From Cryptomeria japonica (lineage: Eukaryota; Streptophyta; Pinopsida; Cupressales; Cupressaceae), in NCBI RefSeq assembly GCF_030272615.1, contig NC_081409.1:22818260-22882259 (forward strand): DNA of 64,000 bases, given 5' to 3'. A program made the translations under genes and the position numbers. Positions within the stretch are counted from its first letter, which is position 1. Every line of letters starts with the position of its first letter. The notes under the pieces are model-generated. The model searched no databases and had not been told where the DNA came from. It worked only from the letters and a program-made list of their open reading frames with translations. Below are positions 12,000 to 22,779 of this stretch, piece after piece.

Positions 12000-13200
12000 T
12001 GTAATGTCACCAAAATGTAATGGTGGGTGAAAAGTGTGTGAATGAGAGATCAAGAGGAAAACTACCCTTTCCCTCCAAGGAGAGATGGGAGTTTCACTAC
12101 AAATTTCCCTTCAAACACTTTTCACCTATTACATTGGAAGAGGAGAGGAAAATTCACTAGATTCAATCTCCAAAGAAGAAGATAGAATTCTAAGTGAAAT
12201 GGGAATGGTAAGCTAATCCCCTCTTCCTATTTGAAATGGAAAGGAATTGATTGGATTATGTAGTGCAAAAGTGACAAAGAACTGATTATAACTTGATATC
12301 GGAGTATGGGATGAAGCTGTACACCTGGATCTGGTTGTAATATGTCGAGACGAAGCTGCCTTGCGACTTTGAAGAAAAGTTTCTCAGACCGTGGTTGGAA
12401 TGTACACGGTCCGAAAAATCCACAAAACGAAAAGGGTTTTTCCACCTCTACAAATGGAGCCCGAATCCAAAAGTACAACTATGCACCTACAACCTACACA
12501 CATAAAATAGAGGAAAATGGGTTGGGATTGGGGGTTTGCCTTCAGGTCAAACCCCAGTTTTGGAATTAACCAAGTAATGAAAGAAAGTGCTTGCAAGAAG
12601 ATGTAAATGAAAGACTGAAATGTAAATTACCTCAAGGAAGGTTGTGATAGCATTGTTGATATAAATGCTTCTATGGAATTGAATGTTGGAATCAATCTCC
12701 TCTTCAATGGTTGATTCCTTGAATTGAATGCAAGACCTAGCCTTGAATGGAGAGTTGAGAATTCTCAATGCTGGAAAGGAATGCTTGAATTATTGAATGC
12801 TCTTGAATGCTTGATCTCATGTAAACTTCCCACTCATCCAACCTATCCAACTTCTTGAAATTATCCAAATGAGAGGGAAAATGCAACTTAAATACATATC
12901 AATTAGGGTTAATGAAACTGATTTTCGTCAGAGGCCAACATCAGGGAAGTTTCCCGCTCACTGCACAACCTACAATGCATGCTCAGGAAAGGGTCCTATC
13001 CCAAAATAGGGCAAGGACAGGGGCACCTACCCCTTTCTCCAGGGCAGAGTGTAGACAGGGTGGTGTGGAGGCCAAGGGAGAAGCAAATTCTGAGGATTGA
13101 GCAGTTTCCAGTCTCTGATCAGGCTAGGGGATTCGATTTCGCATGCGTGAGGACCCTAATGTGGTCAAAAATTGATAGGGTCAAATTTTATGACACTACA
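12000..13200. mobile_element. Solo LTR I
   Basis: 1201 bp, beginning TGTAATGTCACC and ending GACACTACA, flanked by the exact duplication CACAT (11995-11999 and 13201-13205). There is no second copy, no primer-binding site and no coding. This is the expected product of recombination between two LTRs of an element inserted in B. The family has no other copy in the window. Confidence 0.85.
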
Positions 13201-13205
13201 CACAT

Positions 13206-14614
13206 TTGTGGGTACACTTGTAGAAAATGGTGATCTTCATGATATTTGAGGATGTTGACATCTTGGAGGACTCATAGAGTTCTTTGGTTGAGGTGAGGTT
13301 TATGCTTTCATTTGACATGTTATCCTTGATTGATAGGATGGTTGATATTATGTCATACCTATACTCTTGATGGCCAGCTTAGAGTTTTAGCATTATATGT
13401 TTATTTGATATGTTCATATGGAGCATGTTATCTCCTTGGAGGGGATGGTTAGCTCATGTTGTCATGTTTATGTTCCTGATTATGTGGTTGGATCTTTGAC
13501 ATTGATCTTGGTAGTTCTCTTTGTATTGGGTATATGATCATTTGACTGATTACTTCATGGTGATTGTATGTTGCATTTGGAGTTTGGCATGGATTGATTG
13601 GTTACAGGTACTCATGGATACTTGGAGACATAGGTGATGCTGGTATTCTCTTGTGATTAAAGACATGTGTTGAGATGATTGATGGTTTCAACAGGAAGTC
13701 TGAGGAGCATTCACCTAGTATAGACTTGAGAGGAGATTGTTCTTAGATGAGTCATGATGACTTGGATGTCTTGGAGGAGCATTCACATTCCCCACTCTTG
13801 GTCTACTCAGCAGTTTACTACTTGAGAGGTATTGCCAATTGTTCTTTTCAGGTGCATTATATTTATGCTTCTTTCAAAGATATGGATCTTGAGCTATGGA
13901 TAGATGGTTAGTTTTGGAGGATTCAGTTTGAGAAATGTTTGGCATTGGTTATCCCCTTGTGCATTTGAGTTATTATTATGATGGCATTCATTTGTATTGA
14001 GTTTGGGAGATGGTTTATTGGGCATATTCCTTTGAGATTCGTAAGGGTATTGGTTTGATTTTCTTGGTTATGAGAGGCTTAAATCCATGTTGATCACATG
14101 TTATATATGTTTGTTTGGTCCAAGGGAAGGAACAAGTTTGGGTGTTGTTATGGCTTTTCATTTCGAGTTTTATGGAGGAGATCATACTTGAAACAGTTGG
14201 CATTTAGAGGTGTATGTAGAAGGACATGCTACAGGATTTGATTTACAGTGTTTCTCTTTTTAGTCTTGGTTATCTTCCTGGATGTTCGGTTTCACATTAA
14301 ATTGGTTTGAGGTTGTTTGGAGCTATGTGTTCACAAGTTTGTGTTCATGATATGTCATGTGGGAGATGACATGGAGGTTACTTTTATCTCTTTCTTTTAT
14401 TCGTTGTAGAGAACATGGGAGAGTTATGGAGACTTGTGGTGAGATTTGTACTTGCAGGTTATTGGTTTATAGGTTATTCATATTGATGTGGATGTTCCTT
14501 GATAATACATGGTTATGGCTATGTTGTCATTGTTTAAGAAATGGGTTTTCTTTTCCCATAATTGGCTATTTTTTTGAAATTTTGAGTCAGGTGTTCTTTT
14601 GGTTGCTTCGAATC
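13206..14614 (+). other. Element B internal region, later segment, non-coding
   Basis: T/G-rich, with many stops in all frames, in the same style as 1517-3564. Short open stretches (for example 14357-14671) show no domain and run across the K boundary. Confidence 0.6.
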
Positions 14615-14829
14615 TGTTCTAGGTCTTTAAAGGTTAAGGGTTTAGGGTTTCAAAATTGCTCAAATGACTGATTAAACCCTCTGGCTTCTATTCCTGCATT
14701 ACTTTATTCACTTAAGTAATGGGTCTTAAGTTGTGCAAAGTGTCCCCCCCTTTGTCATTTACCTAGGTGGTCCCTTCAGTGTTTTAATTTTTGCTTTAAA
14801 GTCTGATTTTTCTAAAGTGTCCGTCAGGC

Positions 14830-16290
14830 CTTGTAAGCATCGCGTAGCTTTCTGTTGATCTAATGGTCCATGTAGTTTCACGACCAAAAGGTGCTCACAA
14901 TTTATCTATCACGAAGTAGCGAAAGGCAAAAAGGTGGACCTGACACATAGATTCGAACTAAAGCTAAGTATCGATCAAGTCCCATTTGATCAGACGGACG
15001 ACATGACTTCATGAGGTCAAACTAAACATGCTTTATCCTTTGCGAAGTGGTGAAAAGGTTTGGCGAGACCTAGCAATGAAGATTTTCCTTCGATTAAAAG
15101 GTGCTTCGCAACCATGAGATGCCTGTGGTTTACTCTTCACAAAGTAGTGAAAGGTTAATGGGCCCGGGCAAGGAGTTTTATAAGAAGCATAGAAAATGCG
15201 CAAGTTCCCAAGATCTAACGGCCAACGCAGTTTTATTGATTAAAGGTGCTTGAAAGCTATCTTTCGCGAAGTAGCGAAATGACATGGCATTCCAAGTAAG
15301 TAGCCCAGCTGGTTTAAAGTGGCAAGTAAGAAGGTGACACATCATGGACCAAATGCCAGATGGATAAAGATGAGTTAGAGGACCCACGTCTACAGGTTTT
15401 AAACAAGATTAATCAACGAGAAAGTTCTTGAGATCTAACGGTTTGCGTAGTTTCATGAAAATAAGATGCAAGCGAGATATTCAACGCGAAGTTGCGAAAA
15501 AGGCTGGTGGGCCCAAAGGGTAGGCTAAGCATGAAGTTAAAGACCGTTTGACTCTATCTTGATCCAATGGTTCTTGTGATTTCGTGGCCACAAGCTGAAT
15601 GAGGATTAGTGTTCGCAAAGTCACGAAAGACACACGTAGGTGTGACGTGGCAAAAAAGCTGCTACATTTATGGAGCTCAATAGAGATATGTCAAGTGACA
15701 CATGTTTCTAAAAGGATTGTTAAGGGCCCACCCAGGTGTAACCGACGATTATGTGGGAGTAATGAAAGATGGCATGTGGCAAATCCAGAGTGGAACCCAA
15801 GCGAGTTGCCATGGCTAATGGCCGATTGCCATGTGGCATTTATTAACAAGCGAAAAGGTGGGGTAAGTGGTTCTCGGATGTAGGGCCCCCTTAAAAGGCA
15901 TTCATCTCAGTATTGATCCAATGATTCTCATTGTTTCGTGGCCCGAAGATGCCCACAGATTAACCTCAGTGAAATGGCGAAAACCACTAGCCGTCAAAGT
16001 CAAGTGCGGTTAGTAAAAGAGATCGTTGGTCTCGATTGGAGTTAAAGGCCGGGTGACTTGAGTTAGATCTAACGCTTGGTGCGGCTTCGCGAAGGAGAAG
16101 TGCTCGATTGTTAAGGATTGCGAAGTGGCAAAAAGAAGGTAGGGCCCAGAACTTAAGCAGAGAGATTAAGCAGAGATAAAGACAATGTAGGTTCCTGTGA
16201 TCCAATGGCCAGCATTGCTTCGTGAAAGAAAAGAGCACAGGTTTTATGTTTTGCGAAATAGCGAAAGAGAGAAACAAAGGAAAGACTTAG
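14830..16290 (+). repeat. K LTR module array with paired GCGAA half-sites
   Basis: About nine diverged copies of one module. Each has GATCYAAYGG, then TTTCGTGGCC or similar, then often AAGGTGCTC, then GCGAAGTAGCGAAA. The final 13 bp is a direct repeat GCGAA-N3-GCGAA. Clear examples end at 14910-14925, 15265-15279, 15484-15499, 16119-16133 and 16252-16267. The same module, with GCGAC half-sites, fills F's LTRs. Confidence 0.75.
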
Positions 16291-16607
16291 AGGAATCATG
16301 ACCCGTTGGGGCCAGTTTTGAATTCGATTTGGTGAATTCAATTCTGAAAAGAAACCCGAAGCATGCAGAGTTAATTGTTAAAACTTAAATGCCAACTTGT
16401 CTTCTTGAGTCCACATCAACTTAATTACTATTATTGTTCCATCGAAAATTGCTGCAGAGCGAATTGTTGCAGAGCGATTTTCTTCAGGCGGATAATCAGG
16501 TTTTTTGTGCTTTTCTTGATAATTTTGGTTTGTTCTCGAATATTGTCGTGTGAATTACTTTGTTAAAGGTCTGTGCTAGTTGCTAGTGGTGTATTTTCTT
16601 GTCCAGA

Positions 16608-19600
16608 ATGGTGCCAAGAAGAGAATTAACCAGGAGGGTGAAATACCAAGAACGAAACATATGTGATGATTTTTTAGAACTAACTATGTCCACCAATGCT
16701 GGGGCTAAGATCAAAGAGCTAGTACCCAAACACCCCCGTCTGAAAATTGGAGATGGCCTATATGACAAGGGTAATTGGTTGAGAGACCCTGAAATAGGAA
16801 TGTCAAGCTTGGGACTTTTCAATGTCAGGTTTGGGCAGAGAAATTCCCTAGCTCCTGTGAATAGCATATGGGAACAGGATGTGGGAAAGCTTGTGGTTCC
16901 AGGTGTTTTTATGGATATGGACCTATTAACCTTGATTGCACATAATTATGACTTCATGGCAAGATGCATCAGGTACATAAAGGGACCAATCCTGATTGAA
17001 ATCAATGAAGATGAATTCAAAAAAGTTTTTAAACTCAGTGAATCCTCCAATTTGTTAGATCCTATTGACTTTGAATTATTAGCCCAGGTTTATAACACAC
17101 AAAGGGATCATCTTAGGAGTGGCCCATTGAGAGAGTTCTTTGTAAATATAGGGGGGTTAATAGTTGTAGGCCTCAGCAAAATGGAACCATTCTCCCTCAA
17201 TCTATTTACCCTAAGAGCTAAGGGTATGTATTGGGCCCTATGCCAGATCTTTGGGGAAGATGCTGAAAAGAATATGCCAACTCATTATATGCTGATGATT
17301 GCCCAAATTTTGAATCTGTCCTTGGCCATTACATTTGATTATGCTTCATACCTCGCTGATGTCATTCATAAAGGGTTAGTAGGAATCAAGAGTGGTAAGG
17401 TTGACAAGCCATTTGGATGGTATTCTATGTTAATGCATATGTTCCTATTCAAGGGTGTTGATTACTTTGCAAAGGAGATGGACCTGGTCAAGGTCAAGGA
17501 TAAAGAGGAGATGCCAGTGAAATTATGGAGTATTGTTTTATCATGGGATAGGGAGGATGTAAGTTACTTGAAGTTTGATAGATTCTTTGCATCTAAAATC
17601 AGAATCCTCTTGTGCAGAGAAAACCCTAGAATCCCTAAGGCTCTTTTGGAGTTTATCAGACCTAAGGAGTTTGCAGAGGACATCAAGATTTCTCACAATT
17701 GGGGAGACATCTATTTGTGCCCTGTGTCTACTATTTTTAGAGTGTTTGGATTTAGAGGCACCCCGTATTTACTACCCTATCAGGTCCCATTGAAAATAGG
17801 GATTAAAGAAGTGTTAAGATAGATTGGAGGGGTACAGGAAGCTGAATTGACTAACAGAGGTAAAGGGACAATTTTCCCAACTGTTACCATTGCCCACCAC
17901 TTTGTAATCACTAAAGGTGGATGGAGATTTTTTGAAGAATTCTCTAAGCCATATAGGCTATCAACTGTAGTGTCAAGATGTACAGACCCTGAGGACTTCT
18001 TCAATGGCATGTTTAAGAAAAGAGCAGTATGTAGAGGTAGGCCTCATCAATTTCAATTTCCAGAGGATTTGATTAGGAATGAGTTCAGATTAGATGAGCA
18101 GGAACTGAGGAAGGAGAAGTGGGTGGCATATAAGAAAGCCCTTGATTTTATTCATCAGTTTGACACTAGTTATGACCCTTTGTCTAGCTTCACCCCATTT
18201 GAGGAGAAAATAAAGTTCGTGATTCTTTATTTTGAAGACCTCATGCAAACCCTAAAAGAAAAGAGGGAGGCCATAATGCAAAACAATCCTGATAAGGTTA
18301 AGATGGTCTTGGTCAAGCCTGCTTTTGCTAAAGCAATCCCACCAGGTGACTATGTAATGCATAAGAGGCCAAGGTACACTGTAATGATGCTAGTGAGAGG
18401 TGAGCCTTCCACCTCAAAAGGAAAAAGGAAAATTGAAGATGTTGTAGACATTCAGGATTCCCCTAAGAGGCAAAGAATGGGAAAAGAAATTGAAACTGAT
18501 GAGCCTCAATATTCCCCATCTCAGTCTCCTATCCACATTGGAGATGAGCAAGTTGTGGCTGAACAACTATTGCAGTTAGGGAGTCTCGGTGAGATTGCCT
18601 ATACCTATGAGGAGACCCAAGAGGGGATGCCCAAAGAACCACTAAATGCTAAAATGGATTTAACTGATGGTGAGTTAAAGGACCAAGAATTGGATCCTAC
18701 TGTTAAGCAAGCTAGTGAAGAATTCCTAGCTGACAGTAACTTCGTCACATCAGGAGCTTTTCTACAGTTTCTTTGGAAACAGAATATTGATTAATTCAAG
18801 ACCAGATGTGAGAAAAGGGTAAATGAGCAGCCTCTCAAAGATGCAGCCCAAATGGAAGAAGAGGTTAAGCAAGAAATGATGGAGGAGTTCAAAGCAATCA
18901 CCCCTGAGAAAGGGAGAGATATGTTGGATAAAGTTGGTGTGCTAATTCTCCCTGAATGGGACATAGCTGATGCATTGATCCTTGATGTAGTAAGAAAGGA
19001 AACAAAGCCAATGGAAGGTGTGACCTTTAACAAGGATAATGTTTCTCTTGTCTTATGGTCATTAAAGAAAGATGAGAATAGGAGGAATAAAAATGCCTTA
19101 GATTCTAGCCTCTTTGGAGGAATGATCGTTAAGAGGGTTCAAGACATAGGAGTGGTGGAAGTAGTTACTACTGTTCTAGAAACTGCAAAGTTTAATGTGG
19201 TCGTAGTAGAGAAAGAAGCCCAAGAAAAGGCTACTCTTCAATTGAAGTTGGAAACTATTTTAAAAGCTTATAACGAGGCTAAGGAAGGAATAGCCAATAA
19301 GGACAACATCATCACTAAGCTCCAAAGCCAATTGGCAGGTCAACATCATCAAGGTGAGGCTTCAACATTGATGATCACTTCTTCTCCGGCAAGACCCCCA
19401 CCTATTAGTCCAATTATAGAATTCCCTCCTTCTCTTATGCCTTCTGGTTTCCAACCAGCTGAGACTTATCAACATGAAATGGAAAAGTTGCAATAGGCCC
19501 AAGCCTTATTTGCAAACAAGTATGAGGAGAAGATAAAGGCAACAATTTCAAGTTTTACTGATACTATTGATGCTCCTACAGTATATATCAACATGAAAAG

Positions 19601-20165
19601 AATTTTGGACACTCTTAGTGAGTTGAATGAAGATAAGGCTATTTCAGAGCCTTTTATGAATAAATGGTTGCCCCGGGAAGTGGACTTAGAACTGATGTGT
19701 GCATCATATGATGAGGCAGAAACTGATGTCATTATCAAGTCTACATGTAAGTTGGAAAAAAGATTAACAAAGTTGGCTGAAGGCAGAGCTAATGTGGAAA
19801 GAAAAGATAATTTGTATAAGAAAGAATATACTAAGCATAAATTTGCATTGTTTCCTGGAGGTTTTGTCAACCAGAATCAGTTAAAGGAGTCAGGGGCTAA
19901 TTTATCCTTAAGGGTAAATGAGATAATCAATAAAGATGACACCTCTTTGTTTGTTAAAACAATTGAGGAAATAGTGAAGATCAAATCTCGTTATGGATTT
20001 TTGGATTCAGAGGTAAGAAAAGTGAGGAATGCTTGGAAAAAGTTGTTAAAGTTGAATAAAACAATTATTGGCCACTCATGGCCTACTGAAGATGTTTTCC
20101 AAGGATGGTCCCAAAAGTATATGGTAGCTGACGTGGAGATTCAAGAAGAAGATCTTCCACAATAG
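16608..20165 (+). pseudogene. LTR-embedded large ORF in K, unknown protein (1186 codons, three internal stops)
   Basis: ATG at 16608 (MVPRRELTRRVKYQ) opens a single frame to TAG at 20163-20165, with in-frame stops at 17820 (TAG), 18792 (TAA) and 19494 (TAG) and no frameshift. Residues 1-400 look globular and hydrophobic-rich (NYDFMARCIRYIKGPILIEI, YSMLMHMFLFKGVDYFAKEM). Around residues 604-625, KGKRKIED ... SPKRQR resembles a bipartite nuclear signal. A Glu/Pro-rich linker follows, with a likely coiled coil at about 870-915 and another charged helix near 1040. I recognise no known domain, and there is no gag knuckle, protease, RT or integrase motif. The preserved frame implies it was translated until recently. 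Position inside an LTR is inferred from collinearity with F. Confidence 0.75.
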
Positions 20166-21188
20166 TTGGAACATGTTCCAGAACAGTTAGAAGGAACTCC
20201 TGAACGGTCATAGGATATTGTGAAAGAGCCACCAACTGAAGAAGTCGTTGAAGCAGAAAAGGACATGTAACTACTTCTTGAGTGAAGGAATTTTTTGTAA
20301 CAAACTTTTTTGAAAAGAAGGTCCAAAGATTGTATGCATCCATGATTATATAAATGGATACTAGGACCCATGAAAGGGGATCGCAAGGAATTGTAAGAAA
20401 ATGCTGCAGAAATTTATCTGAGCTTTTTTCTGAGTTAATGGAGAATATTCAAAAGTTTTTGTAATACTCTCTGAAATAATATCAATATGCAGATCGTCGG
20501 TTTTGAGCTTAAACTTTGTGTTGTCTTCAAGTATTTTTGCAAATATTTATTGTTTCATTCTGAGTAATCTAGGGTTATTCCTTTTGAATATGGGTTGTAA
20601 GGTAACTCCAAGTAGATGTGCTTCTTAGCTTTTCTCTTCAGGAGGGGAATTAAATATGCGGGAATCATTTCTATCAGTAAATTCTTTGTGGGATACTTTG
20701 AATTTGATAAATGCAGTTTAGTTTGGTTTGAATAAATTCTTATGTATGTCAGGCATATGTGGGGATCTATAGAAGCCAAGCTGACAGGATGTGTGAAGAT
20801 GTTTGATTGTGGGAGTATTGTTTGAACTTAGATGACTATGTGGCCTGGATAAGGGACTGGTATCTATTATGGTTGTCTTTCTACATATCTTGTAGGTCAA
20901 TACTGAACATGAGTACAAGTTTTATTTCTTTATTTCAGTAGGTTTTAAGGTGATAAGATCCACTGGTTTTCAGACTGGTTTACTATGGATTTCTCTCTTA
21001 AAAGTGTGAATTCAGTTCACAAAAGGGTATACCCACCTAAACTTTGGACAAGTTCGAAGTGTAGAAGCTTAATCAAACCTTGTCATATGTTGTTCTGAAA
21101 GTTTCCTTCTCTGTGATCTCTCTTCTGCAAACAAAATTTATCATATTATTATAAGGATCTTAAGGGGAATCAGATTTTGAGAACAACA
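20166..21188 (+). other. K LTR, 3' part after the ORF
   Basis: Non-coding. It carries blocks shared with F's LTR end: TATGTCAGGCATAT, TAGATGACT..GGATAAGG..ACT, AAGGGTATACCC / AAGGGTTCACC and the terminal GAGAACAACA. These fix the frame at 16608-20165 as lying between homologous LTR arms. Confidence 0.65.
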
Positions 21189-21242
21189 AGTTACACTTTC
21201 TATGAGATGTTGTTAGTGGATTCATTTCAGATTTGACATTAC

Positions 21243-22384
21243 TGTTAGGGCCAATATGGAAAGCTAATGTACTGAGAGGGGAGGGGTGAATCAGTACTTC
21301 AAAACTTTTCTTGAATACTAACTTTACTGTTATGCATAAACCAAATAGTGCAATAAAATAATATAAAGCTAAAACAAATAGATAACAATCATACATGATT
21401 CACTCCATAACACATATATTTTGGTTATGTAGAAACTCTTGGTTAGAGAGAAAAACTGTGGTGGGGATGGCACCCACAACTTCACTACTGCAATAATAAA
21501 GAGTGCTTGGTTAGAGCTACATGTTTAGCTATTTCTGATAGCTTACCCTATTAGGAGTAACAAGATCTGTTAGATCTACCTTGCTAAAGGATTTCACAAC
21601 ACTTCATCTAAATGTTGCACCTGGTTAGAGGCTTTACAATTTATAGACTTGATTAGAGTCTTTTACCCTATTAAAGGTTTCTCTTACAACTTCACAATAT
21701 TACAATAAAATCATTACAAATATCTGCAACTTTACATCTGAAATGTTATAACAAATTCTATGTTCTTAGAATAAGTTACCTTGCTTATAGCATACCTCGG
21801 TAACCCATATAGTAGCTCGGTAAACCCTTTTGTTTACTCCGTTCTTTAACTATTCTCTGAAAACCTTCTCGGTGACCTTTGTGTCTCTGTAACAGTCTTC
21901 TTACACTCATGCACACACACACTTTTAATTCTTAACTCATGTTGTATAAATAGATCTCTTATGATGGTGATCCATTCATTTCTTCAATCTTACAAATATG
22001 ATTTATCGAATGAATAACCATGCAAATTATTTCATTGGTTAAATGACCTCAAAATCATACACAATCTTTAAGTGCAATTTCCAATGTGATAACAGTTAAA
22101 TGTGCCTCGATCTTGTAACATGTTTTCATATGCATGTCCAAGTTCAATGAATCTAGTAACACGTTTCACTCAGTGTATATCAACTCGGTGTGTCATCTTT
22201 GCTTCTTGGTAGACATGAAATGATACTTGGTAGACAGCTTGGTGTATACTACGTTTTGAGACTTACTTTCTTCTGTAACCGGCTAGACTGTGCATACCGA
22301 CTGAATATCTTGGTAGAGATAACCGACTAGAGTATATAGAATAACTTTGACATGAAACTAATGGCAACTTGATAAGTAGTAACA
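21243..22384 (-). repeat. Element E 3' LTR
   Basis: 1142 bp, the same length as the 5' LTR, with scattered substitutions (often CGGT versus TGGT). Contains GAGAGGGGAGGGGTGAATCA near its plus-strand start and a block on lysing 'AAAGGATTTCACAACACTTC' type sequence also present in C/D LTRs. Confidence 0.93.
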
Positions 22385-22396
22385 ATCTCCCCTTTT
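22385..22396 (-). promoter_or_regulatory. Element E polypurine tract
   Basis: On the minus strand AAAAGGGGAGAT abuts the 3' LTR. This is the expected primer for plus-strand DNA synthesis. Confidence 0.88.
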
Positions 22397-22779
22397 GACA
22401 TTAGTTGAGATGTTTGACAAAAACTACTTTCAAAGTTATAACTCAATAATCTATATACTTGCAAAATTTGACTATGCTAACAATATATACAATAGTCAAT
22501 AAAATAATATATCCAGATATACTCCCCTTATCGATATACTATACAAAACTCTGAATTTGTATGGTTGGTGATCTGTTCTATTTACTGCTTGGTGCACTGC
22601 TCTTGGATACTCTGTGTGCTCTGCTTGGTATACTCCCCCTGTATGCTATACTCCTGTTTGTTTGATTTTATACTTTGATGCTGCTTTGAATGCTAAACTC
22701 CCCCAATACTATACCAAATACTGTATCACTCCCTTAGTACTATAGCATATTAATCCCCCTTTTTGACAAATATCAGAAC

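Larger units (their letters stand above)
14615..21188 (+). mobile_element. K: giant solo LTR of a Tat-like family, carrying a large open frame
   Basis: Both ends are collinear with the LTR of element F. K starts TGTTCTAGG ... AAGGGTTTAGGGTTT (F: TGTTGGTACC ... GAGGGTTTAGGGTTT) and ends GAGAACAACA as F does. Interior matches include TATGTCAGGCATAT (about 20746) and TAGATGACT ... GGATAAGG (about 20828-20855). No primer-binding site follows, and no second copy exists, so it is read as one LTR of about 6.6 kb. The flanking 5-mers (GAATC, AGTTA) do not match, so the ends could be chimeric or shifted by a deletion. Between its LTR-like ends lies the frame at 16608-20165. Confidence 0.65.

Noticed and set aside
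12342..12569. 75-codon frame in solo LTR I
   Set aside because: Overlaps equally long frames on the other strand; no motif and no homologue in the window.
14660..14680. Telomere-like GGGTTTAGGGTTT
   Set aside because: Only two units, at the LTR start of K and also in F; an LTR motif rather than interstitial telomere.
14830..16290. CRISPR-like array of repeats and spacers
   Set aside because: Plant nuclear DNA inside an LTR; repeats are diverged, spacing is irregular, and no cas genes.
16583..16867. Minus-strand frame of 94 codons opposite the start of the K ORF
   Set aside because: Shadow of the long plus-strand frame; no domain.
21189..21242. Possible primer-binding site after K, which would make it a 5' LTR of a full element
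   Set aside because: Sequence after GAGAACAACA (AGTTACACTTTC) does not resemble any tRNA 3' complement or F's site.
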